NCBI GenBank assembly: GCA_022843465.1
Contig: JALHNO010000034.1
Location: 1 to 34,254 of the forward strand
Length of the DNA: 34,254 nucleotides
From: Pseudomonadota bacterium
Lineage (GTDB): Bacteria; Pseudomonadota; Gammaproteobacteria; Xanthomonadales; Ahniellaceae
Direction of reading: 5' to 3'
Part shown: in pieces, positions 20,842-28,660 of the stretch
Layout of the letters: every line of letters starts with the position of its first letter
Position numbering within the stretch: the stretch's first letter is position 1
Position numbers and translations under genes: made by a program
Notes under the pieces: generated by a model
What the model was told of the DNA's origin: nothing
The model's database searches: none
What the model saw: only the letters and a program-made list of their open reading frames with translations

Positions 20842-21003
20842 CTAGACCCTTTTCCGGCCGGTCAGCAGCGAAATCACCGCGAGGACCAGAAACACCAGGA
20901 ACAACACCTTGGCGATTCCTGTGGCTGCACCGGCGATTCCGCCGAAGCCGAGAATGGCCGCGATGATGGCGATGACGAAAAACACGACGGCGTAGTGCAG
21001 CAT
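20842..21003 (-). CDS. DUF1328 (YtjA-type) 53-residue membrane peptide
   Basis: 53 residues, [20 protein letters not shown] followed by [20 protein letters not shown] and [13 protein letters not shown]. Two hydrophobic helices are separated by the glycine-rich [13 protein letters not shown] turn that defines DUF1328. An AACCCTCATG ribosome-binding region (GGAGAACCC before the ATG) supports the start. Members are widespread small inner-membrane proteins linked to stress, with no proven function. It is the first gene after the sigma-54-like promoter at 21067-21082, with a leader of about 50 bases. Confidence 0.92.
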   Translation of the reverse strand: MLHYAVVFFVIAIIAAILGFGGIAGAATGIAKVLFLVFLVLAVISLLTGRKRV

Positions 21004-21066
21004 GAGGGTTCTCCTGGTTGGGTCGGGGCGGAAGGCAGGCGGTCTGCTTGCTTCGCCAGCAGATAA

Positions 21067-21082
21067 GGCAAGCCGTGTGCCA
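21067..21082 (-). promoter_or_regulatory. Sigma-54 (-24/-12) promoter for the DUF1328 operon
   Basis: On the minus strand the sequence reads TGGCAC-ACGGC-TTGCC, essentially the consensus TGGCAC-N5-TTGCW with GG and GC at the invariant spacing. The expected start of transcription is near 21055, about 50 bases before the DUF1328 ATG. It faces away from the adjacent sigma-54 activator gene. Confidence 0.75.
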
Positions 21083-21110
21083 TGCCGAACGTTGGACAAA
21101 TATCTATATA

Positions 21111-21123
21111 AATCAATGCGTAA
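21111..21123. promoter_or_regulatory. IHF-like site between UAS and sigma-54 promoter
   Basis: AATCAATGCGTAA matches WATCAANNNNTTR at all but one defined position. It lies in an AT-rich patch (21095-21113) at about -56 to -68 of the sigma-54 promoter, where IHF usually bends DNA to bring an enhancer-bound activator to the polymerase. Confidence 0.5.
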
Positions 21124-21155
21124 CGACAGCAACTTGAACTCATCAGCCGGGCAGG

Positions 21156-21199
21156 CTGCACGAAGCAGCCGGCTGCCTCGTGCAGTTCGCACGAACTGC
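21156..21199. promoter_or_regulatory. Overlapping palindromes, candidate activator enhancer (UAS)
   Basis: 21156-21185 is a 30-bp near-perfect palindrome (14 of 15 pairs) with the core GCAGCCGGCTGC and outer arms CTGCACGA/TCGTGCAG. Sharing its last four bases, 21182-21199 is GCAGTTCG-CA-CGAACTGC, perfect 8-bp arms. The cluster lies at about -101 to -144 from the expected operon start and 39-82 bases before the regulator's ATG. It could serve both activation and autoregulation. Confidence 0.55.
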
Positions 21200-21237
21200 C
21201 GCTATGTTCGGCGCCTTGCAGACTCCGGAGCACCGTG

Positions 21238-22599
21238 ATGGCGGAACAGCCGATCCAACCAGGGCGCAGGGTCTTGCTCGTCGATGACGACAGTGCCTTG
21301 CTGCGCAACTACCGATGGTGCCTGGAGGACGCCGGCTTCCATGTGGTCTCCGCCCAGAACGGCGAACAGGCGCGTCAGCGGCTGGCGCAGAATGTCTTTG
21401 ACATGTGTTTCCTTGATCTGATGATTGGCGAGGAATCCGGGCTTGATCTGCTGCCGCTGCTGCGCGCGGATGCGCCGTGGATGCGGATCGTGATGTCGAC
21501 CGCCGAGGACTCGCTGCAGACGGCGGTGACCGCGATGCAGAAGGGTGCCGTCGATTACCTTACCAAGCCCTGCCCACCGGACCGGTTGCTGCTCTGCGCC
21601 GAACGGCAATCGGAAGCACGCCGCCTGGAGTTGCGAATCGAGCAACTGAAGGATGGCGGGGACGCACCAGCACCGGAATTCTCCAGTGCACACCCGGCAA
21701 TGGCGCGTCTGCTTGAGACGGCACGGCAGGCAGCGGCATCGGATGCAACGATCCTGATCCTGGGCGAGAGCGGCACCGGAAAGAATGTGGTCGCACGTGC
21801 GATTCACCAATGGAGTGAACGTCACGGCAGCAACTTTGCTACGGTGAACTGCCCATCGCTGAGTGCCGAACTGCTCGAGAGCGAGTTGTTTGGACACACC
21901 AGGGGCGCGTTCACCGGTGCTAGCGACAATCGCCAGGGTCGTGTGCAGATTGCCGATCGCGGCACCCTGTTCCTGGATGAAATCGGCGATTTCCCGCTTT
22001 CCCTGCAGCCCAAGTTGCTGCGGTTCGTGCAGGATCGCGAGTATGAGCGGGTCGGCGATCCGGTCACCCGCAAGGCTGACGTGCGCATCATTGCGGCGAC
22101 CAATCGCAATCTGGCAGAAATGGTCAAGGCCGGCACGTTCCGCGAAGACCTCTGGTACCGGCTCAATGTGATCGCTCTGGAACTGCCGCCGCTGCGCGAG
22201 CGCCGCGATGATATTGCCGGATTTGCCGAGTCTTTTCTCGCCCAGTTCGTGGCTGCTTACCGGCGTCCTGCGCGCCGCATCGACGATGAGGCGATGGCGC
22301 AACTGGTTGCCCAGGACTGGCCGGGCAATCTGCGTGAACTGCGCAATGTCATCGAGCGGGTCAGCATTCTGTGTCCCGAAGAAGTGGTCCGGCCCCAGCA
22401 TCTGCCGGTGACCGGGAAGGCCGTCGTCAGCGAGTCCGGCGGCGCGCTGCGTGTCGGTCATCCGGTCAGTCTCGAGGCACTGGAACGTGCGCACATCGAA
22501 GCGATCGTGGCCAGCGCGACGACCCTGGATGCGGCCGCCAAGACCTTGGGCGTCGATGCTTCGACGCTGTACCGCAAGCGCAAGCAGTACGGCCTCTGA
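21238..22599 (+). CDS. algB: AlgB-family sigma-54-dependent response regulator
   Basis: 453 residues from the ATG at 21238 (GGAG seven bases upstream; an adjacent GTG at 21235 is less well spaced). The receiver domain (1-120) has LLVDDD (16-18), phosphoacceptor Asp60 in CFLDLMIG and Lys109 in VDYLTKP. The AAA+ domain has Walker A GESGTGKN (175-182), the sigma-54-contacting GAFTGA loop (222-227), Walker B TLFLDE and a [18 protein letters not shown] segment. The C-terminal Fis-type helix-turn-helix ends [14 protein letters not shown]. From memory the whole length resembles Pseudomonas AlgB. No partner kinase gene is adjacent, so it is an orphan here. Divergent from the DUF1328 operon and upstream of a lipoprotein gene, both with sigma-54-like promoters. 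The gene symbol reflects family resemblance, not proven alginate control. Confidence 0.9.
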   Translation: MAEQPIQPGRRVLLVDDDSALLRNYRWCLEDAGFHVVSAQNGEQARQRLAQNVFDMCFLDLMIGEESGLDLLPLLRADAPWMRIVMSTAEDSLQTAVTAMQKGAVDYLTKPCPPDRLLLCAERQSEARRLELRIEQLKDGGDAPAPEFSSAHPAMARLLETARQAAASDATILILGESGTGKNVVARAIHQWSERHGSNFATVNCPSLSAELLESELFGHTRGAFTGASDNRQGRVQIADRGTLFLDEIGDFPLSLQPKLLRFVQDREYERVGDPVTRKADVRIIAATNRNLAEMVKAGTFREDLWYRLNVIALELPPLRERRDDIAGFAESFLAQFVAAYRRPARRIDDEAMAQLVAQDWPGNLRELRNVIERVSILCPEEVVRPQHLPVTGKAVVSESGGALRVGHPVSLEALERAHIEAIVASATTLDAAAKTLGVDASTLYRKRKQYGL

Positions 22600-22651
22600 G
22601 CGGCGTCCGGGCACATGGTCCTGGCGTCGCGCAGCGACACGGTGCCATGCA

Positions 22652-22677
22652 GATCGCATCCTCAAGCCGATGCGATC
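22652..22677. promoter_or_regulatory. Inverted repeat upstream of the lipoprotein promoter
   Basis: GATCGCATC-N8-GATGCGATC, perfect 9-bp arms, centred about 119 bases upstream of the expected lipoprotein start. The arm context GCAGATCGCA (22649-22658) matches GCAGTTCGCA in the other candidate enhancer (21182-21191) at 9 of 10 bases. It could instead be the end hairpin of the regulator gene, but no T-tract follows. Confidence 0.45.
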
Positions 22678-22756
22678 GGGCATCCTGCCCTGTGCGTTCT
22701 TTGAAGAAAGTCGCGTAACCCGATGTAAATAGTGGGATTAATTTCTTGACGCCGGC

Positions 22757-22772
22757 TGGCATGGGACTTGTA
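22757..22772 (+). promoter_or_regulatory. Sigma-54-like promoter for the coiled-coil lipoprotein
   Basis: TGGCAT-GGGAC-TTGTA, differing from TGGCAC-N5-TTGCA at two positions; the -12 GC is GT. Expected start near 22784, leaving a leader of about 75 bases. An AT-rich stretch (22721-22749) lies between it and the inverted repeat at 22652-22677. Confidence 0.5.
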
Positions 22773-22858
22773 GCCCTGTGCCTGTCGACGCATTCCACGG
22801 TTGGCCGCGTCGCGCCGATTCAGGCTCCCAGTGCCAGCCCACGTCAAGGAAACCCATC

Positions 22859-23347
22859 ATGAAAACCAGACTACTGATCGCATCAAGTACCGCCCTGATC
22901 GCCGCGCTGACGCTTGCCGCCTGTTCCGAGTCGCCGAAGGAAACCGCCGAAGACGTCGCCGAGGCGCGTCAGGAGCAGCGTGAGAAAGTCCAGGAAGCCA
23001 GCGCCGATGCCGCCGAGGACATGGCGGATGCGCGCGCCGATATGCGCGAGGTCCGTGACGAGGTCCATGCCGACCTCAGCACGGATCAGGCTGAGGCACA
23101 GCAGGAACTCGACGAAGCGCAGAGCAAGCTGACGCGTGCCGAGGCCGAGGCCTCCTACGAACTTGCCATCACCAAGGCGGACGCAGCCTACAAGGTCGCC
23201 AGGGAACAATGCGACGCCCTCAGTGGTGCGCAGAAGGACGCCTGTCAGACCCGTGCCAAGGCCGAGCACGAGGTTGCCGTCGCCGATGCCAAGGCGCGGC
23301 TGGAATCATGGGAGAAGGCGGCTGATCGCCTGGCCAACGGCGGTTGA
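22859..23347 (+). CDS. Alanine-rich coiled-coil lipoprotein
   Basis: 162 residues from the ATG at 22859. A lipoprotein signal (MKTRLLIASSTALIAALTLA) ends in AAC with Cys22 as lipid-attachment site. The mature part is almost wholly charged, alanine-rich helix (EDVAEARQEQREKVQEASAD; DEAQSKLTRAEAEASYELA), strongly predicted coiled coil. It carries two later cysteines (near CDALSGAQKDAC) that could form a disulphide. An Asp at the lipoprotein +2 position is absent (Ser), so outer-membrane sorting is likely. No enzymatic domain is seen. It resembles Lpp/osmotic-stress-type helical lipoproteins in style only. Upstream sits a sigma-54-like promoter and the AlgB-type regulator gene, which suggests stress control. 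Confidence 0.88.
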   Translation: MKTRLLIASSTALIAALTLAACSESPKETAEDVAEARQEQREKVQEASADAAEDMADARADMREVRDEVHADLSTDQAEAQQELDEAQSKLTRAEAEASYELAITKADAAYKVAREQCDALSGAQKDACQTRAKAEHEVAVADAKARLESWEKAADRLANGG

Positions 23348-23358
23348 TGGCACTGCGG

Positions 23359-23376
23359 GCGCCGCTCCCGCGGCGC
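23359..23376. terminator. Hairpin after the lipoprotein gene
   Basis: GCGCCGC-TCCC-GCGGCGC, perfect 7-bp stem, 11 bases after the stop. The rest of the 145-bp convergent gap to the M16 gene is GC-rich with further short CGCGG repeats and no gene. Confidence 0.5.
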
Positions 23377-23492
23377 TCGCTGCTTGCCCGTACTCAAGAC
23401 ACAAAGGTATCGGGCGGGTCATCCGCAGCGCGGCGCGGCGCGGCCGCGCTGGAGCGGCCCTCGGGTAGGGCAGGGCATGGCCGGGCGCGTGC

Positions 23493-26243
23493 TCAGGGAT
23501 TCGCCAGCACCTTGCCATCGGCATCAATGCGCACGATCTTGCCGAGGTCGAGCGCACGAATCGCTGTCTCGACCCGCTTGAGGTCGCCAATCACGATCCA
23601 GCTCAACTGATCGGGCTGGATGGCGGCAGCGGCTGCCGCATTGATCTGTTCGGCCGACAGGGCCCGCAGGGCCTGCGCATGTCCGTAGTAATAGTCCGGA
23701 TCGCGACCGGTATTGACGACATCGGTGGCGGCGTCGACCAGCGAGGCCAGGGTCTCGAATCGTCCCGCGAGCCGGGCGACCTGGCTGCGCTTGATGCTGT
23801 CGAATTCCGCACCCGCCAGCGGACGCGCACCGGCCAGTCCACGGATTTCCTTCCGGACCTCCTCGATGGATTCGCTGGTGCGATCGGTCTGCACCGGCGC
23901 GACCACGACAAAGGCACGCGTTCCCCGGCTCGCGGTGATCAGGCCCTGGGTCCCGTACGACCAGTGCTTCTCCAGGCGCAGATTGCGGTTGAGTCGCGAA
24001 GTTGCCATGCCGCCGAAGTTTCGGATGGCAGTGTCCAGTGCGAGGTCGCTGTCCTTGCCCGGCGCCGGCGCGAGATGCCCGGCGACAATCACCGACTGCG
24101 GCGCACCCGGCTTGTCGATCAGATACACGGTACCGACAGCGGACGGCGCGGCGCTGCCCAGACGCTTCTGTGGGGCGTCGGCGCGCGGCCAACGGCCCAG
24201 AGAATTCCTCAGCATCGGCAGCAGTTCGGCCATGGTGATATTGCCGGCGACCACCAGGCTGGTGTTGTTGGGCAGGAACCAGGCGCGATGCCAGTTCTGC
24301 AGATCCGCGCGCGTCAGTCTTGCCACGCTTTCCTCGTCACCCAGCCCGCCTACCGGTTGCCCATAGGCGTGCCCGGCACCGTAGAGCAGTCCCGGCAGGA
24401 TGCGCAGTGCGGCGCCCGAGGGACTGGCTTTCTGCTGACGGATCGACGTCAACTGCTGCTTGCGCTGGATTTCGAGCATGGCGTCGGGGAAAGCCGGATT
24501 GCGGCTGACGTCGGCGAGCAGGGGCAGGGCCTTGGACAGACTGTCACGTGGCACATTGAGGTAGATCGTCGACAGGTCCTGGCCATTGGACGTACCCAGC
24601 ACAGCGCCGAGTGCATCGCGTTCATCGACGATCGCGAAGGCATCGCGGGTCTGTGTCCCCTTGAGCAGCATCTCCAGTGCCAGGGTCGAGGTGCCAGCCG
24701 CGGCCTGCGGATCGGACGCCGACCCGGCGTCGATATTGAGCGCAAGCTGGACCAGTGGCACCGAGTCCCTCTGCATCAGCAGTACCTGCAGGCCGTTGTC
24801 CAGTGTGGCGCGCTGGATTGTCGGGAATTTGAGGTCGGGCGTGTCGCCGAGTTCCGGGAGCACGCTGCGATCGAGATCGGAAGTGGATGCGCTCAGCTGC
24901 GGCATTGGTTCGACACTCATCGTGTAATGCGACTTGCCCAGCCAGACGCGTGCCGCCTTCAGCACGCGATCCGGGTTTGCATTTGCCAGATGTTGCAGCC
25001 GATCCAGATAGGCGTTCGAGTCGCCATGGAAGGTCTCGCTTTCGGCCAGTACATCGGAGCGGCCGCCCATGCCGCCCAGTCGCTCCATGCCGCGCGCGAA
25101 TCGCGCCAGCATGCGGGTACGGCTGCGTGCCAGGGTGGTCTCGCCGATGCCCTGCTTGAGCTGATCGGCGATGACCTGATCAAGTTCGCGCTCCGCGCTG
25201 GCAGCATCGGCACCGGGACGGATGCTCATCTGCACGATCAGCGTACTGGTCAGCTCCTTGCCCCAGACGAATGCGGATACATCGGTGGCGAGTTGCGACT
25301 CGAACACCAGGCGGCGATCCAGCGGCGCGCTTTCGCTGCCGGCCAGTGCATCGGCAAACAGCTCGATATCGTAGGTAACCGGATCGGTAACCGGCGGCAG
25401 ATGCCAGATCCGGTAAATGCGCTGCTGTGGCACGCGGTCCTGCATGCTGTCGCGGATATTGCTGGCGAGTTCGGGTACCCACTGGCGCAGTCGCGAGATC
25501 GGTGGCCCCGGGGCAATGCCGGCAAAGTATTTTTCGACCAGTTCGCGCGCGCGTGCAACGGTGATGTCACCGGCCAGTACCAGCACGGCGTTGCCGGGAC
25601 CGTAGTAGGCCGCGTACCAGTCCTTGACGTCGCCGAGACTGGCAGCGTCGATGTCCTCGATGCTGCCGATCGGCGTCCAGCTATACGGGTGACCGGCAGG
25701 ATAGATGGTCTCTGCGATGCGGCCAAAGACACGCCCATAGGGTTGGTTCTCGCCCTGGAGTTTCTCGTTCTTGACGACACCGCGTTCGCGCTCCAGCATT
25801 TCCTCGGACAGATTGCCGGCAAGAAAGCCCATGCGATCGGCCTCCAGGTAGAGCGTGCGTTCGAGGCCGGAAAGCGGGACGTCCTCGAAGAAGTTGGTGC
25901 GATCATTGCTGGTCGTGCCATTGCGGTTGTTGGCGCCGAGGTCGTCCATCGCCTCGCGGAAACCATGCGGGTAGTGTTCGCTGCCATTGAAGAAGAAATG
26001 TTCGAACAGATGCGCGAATCCGGTTCGGCCAGGGCGTTCATCGCGCGAGCCAACGTGGTACCAGAGGTTCACCGCGACCAGGGGCACGCTATGATCCTCG
26101 TGTACGAGCACCGTGAGCCCATTGTCGAGGCGAAATTTCTCATGCTTGATGCGGAGATGTTCGACTTGCGGGGTTGGCGATGCTGCCAGCGCACAGCTGA
26201 CGAACATTCCGATTCCAAGCGGGACCATGATGCGTCTGAACAT
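23493..26243 (-). CDS. Exported M16 (insulinase/pitrilysin) zinc peptidase, two-domain
   Basis: 916 residues from the ATG at 26243, which has an AAAGGAG ribosome-binding site. The N-terminus (MFRRIMVPLGIGMFVSCALA) is a signal peptide. The first M16 domain holds the inverted zinc motif HLFEH (78-82) in TGFAHLFEHFFFNGS, with a third ligand Glu among ERERGVVKNE (153 or 160). A second, related M16 unit (from LKFPTIQRATLDNGLQVLL) has TSTLALEMLLKG where the zinc motif would be. It is therefore catalytically silent and probably forms the chamber, with the GGMATSRLNRNLR helix as in M16 C-domains. Acts in the periplasm on peptides. Divergent from the histidine kinase gene across about 200 bases, and convergent with the lipoprotein gene. 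Confidence 0.94.
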   Translation of the reverse strand: MFRRIMVPLGIGMFVSCALAASPTPQVEHLRIKHEKFRLDNGLTVLVHEDHSVPLVAVNLWYHVGSRDERPGRTGFAHLFEHFFFNGSEHYPHGFREAMDDLGANNRNGTTSNDRTNFFEDVPLSGLERTLYLEADRMGFLAGNLSEEMLERERGVVKNEKLQGENQPYGRVFGRIAETIYPAGHPYSWTPIGSIEDIDAASLGDVKDWYAAYYGPGNAVLVLAGDITVARARELVEKYFAGIAPGPPISRLRQWVPELASNIRDSMQDRVPQQRIYRIWHLPPVTDPVTYDIELFADALAGSESAPLDRRLVFESQLATDVSAFVWGKELTSTLIVQMSIRPGADAASAERELDQVIADQLKQGIGETTLARSRTRMLARFARGMERLGGMGGRSDVLAESETFHGDSNAYLDRLQHLANANPDRVLKAARVWLGKSHYTMSVEPMPQLSASTSDLDRSVLPELGDTPDLKFPTIQRATLDNGLQVLLMQRDSVPLVQLALNIDAGSASDPQAAAGTSTLALEMLLKGTQTRDAFAIVDERDALGAVLGTSNGQDLSTIYLNVPRDSLSKALPLLADVSRNPAFPDAMLEIQRKQQLTSIRQQKASPSGAALRILPGLLYGAGHAYGQPVGGLGDEESVARLTRADLQNWHRAWFLPNNTSLVVAGNITMAELLPMLRNSLGRWPRADAPQKRLGSAAPSAVGTVYLIDKPGAPQSVIVAGHLAPAPGKDSDLALDTAIRNFGGMATSRLNRNLRLEKHWSYGTQGLITASRGTRAFVVVAPVQTDRTSESIEEVRKEIRGLAGARPLAGAEFDSIKRSQVARLAGRFETLASLVDAATDVVNTGRDPDYYYGHAQALRALSAEQINAAAAAAIQPDQLSWIVIGDLKRVETAIRALDLGKIVRIDADGKVLANP

Positions 26244-26443
26244 GCGAACAACTCCTTTCCACTGGCTGGGCCGCCGGGATCCGCGGCTGGCAAGCCGGCA
26301 GCGTAGCCGCTCCCTGCGGCGGCGGTACACCCAGCTTCCGACATGGCCAGCGCACGGGGTCCGCCGATGAAGCCGGGTGCTGGCCACCTGTGCTGCGCTT
26401 GCGGAAGCGCATGCGATGCATGTGCGAGAGCGGGCGGCGAGCG

Positions 26444-28660
26444 GTGAACCCATTCGATCCGATCGAGCAGTTGGAACGTATTACCGAAGCGCCGCAGAAA
26501 GTCGCTGAGCGCTGGCAGCGCGTGAAGCTTCTGGTCGCGATGGCCGGCCTCCTTATTCTGGCCGCCGCCGGTGTGGCCCTGGTCCAGGGAAATCGGCTGA
26601 ATCGCCAGTTGGACCGCGGGTCGGACGTCCAGGAAAGTGTCAGCCTGCTGCGCGAGTTTGCCCGCCTCCTTGTCGATCTGGAAACCGGGCAGCGCGGTTA
26701 TCTTCTGACGGGCGAGCCGACCTACCTTGAGCCTTACCATGCCGCTGAAAACCGCCTGCCGATGTTGTCGCTGCAGCTGGTTTCGCTACTGAACCGCCAC
26801 CCGGACAGCCGGGCGGCTTTCGCGGAAATCAGCGGTGAGCTTGAAGACAAGAAGGTGGAGCTGGATATGGCGATCCAGATCATGCGCGAGTCCGGACGTG
26901 TGCAGGCCATCGAGTATGTACGCAGCGATTTTGGTCGGGCATTGATGGACCAGCTTCGCAACAAGACCCGCCTGCTCATCGATGTTCTGGAACGCCGGGT
27001 TGATGCTCATCGGCAGGAGAGCACCGATTTGATCGAGCAGCGCAACTGGACCATCTTTGTCATCGTGGTGCTTGGGCTTGTTGCTGGCTCAACTGCCTAC
27101 TGGTTGTTGCGCGGTCACCTGCGGCAACTTGACATCGATGCGCAGCTTCGGAGCGAAGCCCTGCGCGCAATGCAGGCGAATCAGCGTAAGAGTTCGTTCC
27201 TGGCCAACCTGAGCCACGAGATGCGCACGCCGATGAATGCCATCTTCGGATTTACCGAACTGCTTGAAGACCTGGTGCAGAGCGAGCGTCAGCGCTTCTA
27301 CGTCAAGGCCATTCAACAAAGCGGGCGGGCGCTGCTCGACCTGATCGATGACATCCTCGATCTGTCGCGGATCGAGGCGGGCAAGATGACGGTCGAGCCG
27401 GTGCCGACCGATCTGCGTGAGTTGTTCGAATCGTTGCACACCGTGTTCTCGCAGATGGCACTGGAGAAGGGCCTGCGTCTGCGTTGCCATGTTGCTGCCG
27501 GGGTCCCCGATGGTTTGCTGATCGACCCGATCAGGTTGCGCCAGATCTTGATCAACCTGATCGGCAATGCCATCAAGTACACCGAGCAGGGCGAGGTGGC
27601 GTTTCGCCTGGATGTGGAGCCGATTGCGAACGATGAACTCTGCGTCGCCTGTCGGATCGAGGTCAGCGACAGCGGTGTCGGCATCGCCGCTGCGGATCAT
27701 GCGCGCATCTTCGAGCCGTTCACCCAGGTTGGCGACCTCAGTGCCCCTGGCCGAGTCGGAACCGGCCTGGGCCTGTCGATTGTGCAGCGACTGGTCGATC
27801 TGCTTGAGGGTCGCATTTCGATCGAATCCGAGCTGGGACAGGGGACCACCGTGCGACTTGAACTGCCGCGCATTGCATTGACGCCGGCAGCGACCCGGGT
27901 GCCGGCGGCGGATGCTGATCTGTCCGATCTGGCTCCGCTTCGCATCGTTGCTGTGGATGACGTCGCCCTGAATCTGACCTTGCTGGAAAGTCTGTTCGCT
28001 GCGACACACCACCAACTCGCGACGGCTGCCGGCGGCGCCGAGGGGGTGGCCCTGGTCCGCGAACTGCTTCCTGATGTGGTGTTGATGGACATCCGGATGC
28101 CAGAGGTCAATGGGGTCCAGGCGCTGGAGCAGATCCGGGCAGACTCCTCGCTGGATGGTGTTCGCCTGGTTGCCGTGACGGCCTCCAGTCTGCTCGGCGA
28201 GGAGGTGGCGTTGCGTTCGCGATTCGACGGCTACGTGCGAAAACCCATCAGCAGGGCAGCGTTGCTCGTCGAGTTGCGCAGATTGTTTGGCGAGCGGTCG
28301 GCCACTTCGGCCCGGACCGCTGGCACCGCGGCGCGCACGGACACCGAAGAAACCTTGAGCGGCATTGATCGTGCGCGCCTGCAACCGCTGCGGGCTTCAC
28401 TGATTGCCTGCCGGACACAGCTCGAGCGCGCCGCACAGACGCTGTCCAGCTCGGACATCGACGAACTGCTTGAGCGTATGCGTATGCTGGGCGATGCCGA
28501 GCTCATGCCAAGTTTGCGTGGTCTCACCCAGACGATTGCCCGTGACGCCGGATTGTTCGATCTGCGCAGTCTGGAATCCAGTCTCGGACGGCTCCGTGCA
28601 GCACTTGAACGCTGGATTTCAGGCCTGGAATCGGTCTCCGCAAGGGATGCCTCGAATTGA
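26444..28660 (+). CDS. CHASE3-domain hybrid histidine kinase
   Basis: 738 residues from the GTG at 26444; starts at 26390, 26411 or 26420 are also open and the choice is uncertain. Order: TM1 (about 27-48), a periplasmic CHASE3-type helical sensor with LVDLETGQRGYLLTGEPTYL, TM2 (about 201-223), and HisKA with His258 in NLSHEMRTPMNAI. An HATPase follows (N box NLIGNAIKY, DSGVGI, GTGLGLSIV). A receiver domain then has VDD, Asp549 in LMDIRMP and a lysine in VRKPIS. A C-terminal helical region (DAGLFDLRSLESSLGRL) has the position of an HPt domain but no phosphorylatable His in an HxxKG setting. Overlaps the next gene by 4 bases (TTGA), so the two proteins probably work together. Confidence 0.9.
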   Translation: MNPFDPIEQLERITEAPQKVAERWQRVKLLVAMAGLLILAAAGVALVQGNRLNRQLDRGSDVQESVSLLREFARLLVDLETGQRGYLLTGEPTYLEPYHAAENRLPMLSLQLVSLLNRHPDSRAAFAEISGELEDKKVELDMAIQIMRESGRVQAIEYVRSDFGRALMDQLRNKTRLLIDVLERRVDAHRQESTDLIEQRNWTIFVIVVLGLVAGSTAYWLLRGHLRQLDIDAQLRSEALRAMQANQRKSSFLANLSHEMRTPMNAIFGFTELLEDLVQSERQRFYVKAIQQSGRALLDLIDDILDLSRIEAGKMTVEPVPTDLRELFESLHTVFSQMALEKGLRLRCHVAAGVPDGLLIDPIRLRQILINLIGNAIKYTEQGEVAFRLDVEPIANDELCVACRIEVSDSGVGIAAADHARIFEPFTQVGDLSAPGRVGTGLGLSIVQRLVDLLEGRISIESELGQGTTVRLELPRIALTPAATRVPAADADLSDLAPLRIVAVDDVALNLTLLESLFAATHHQLATAAGGAEGVALVRELLPDVVLMDIRMPEVNGVQALEQIRADSSLDGVRLVAVTASSLLGEEVALRSRFDGYVRKPISRAALLVELRRLFGERSATSARTAGTAARTDTEETLSGIDRARLQPLRASLIACRTQLERAAQTLSSSDIDELLERMRMLGDAELMPSLRGLTQTIARDAGLFDLRSLESSLGRLRAALERWISGLESVSARDASN

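Noticed and set aside
23679-26306. 875-codon open frame antisense to the M16 peptidase
   Set aside because: Mirror frame of a real gene with zinc motif, signal peptide and ribosome-binding site; the antisense product is low in recognisable motifs.
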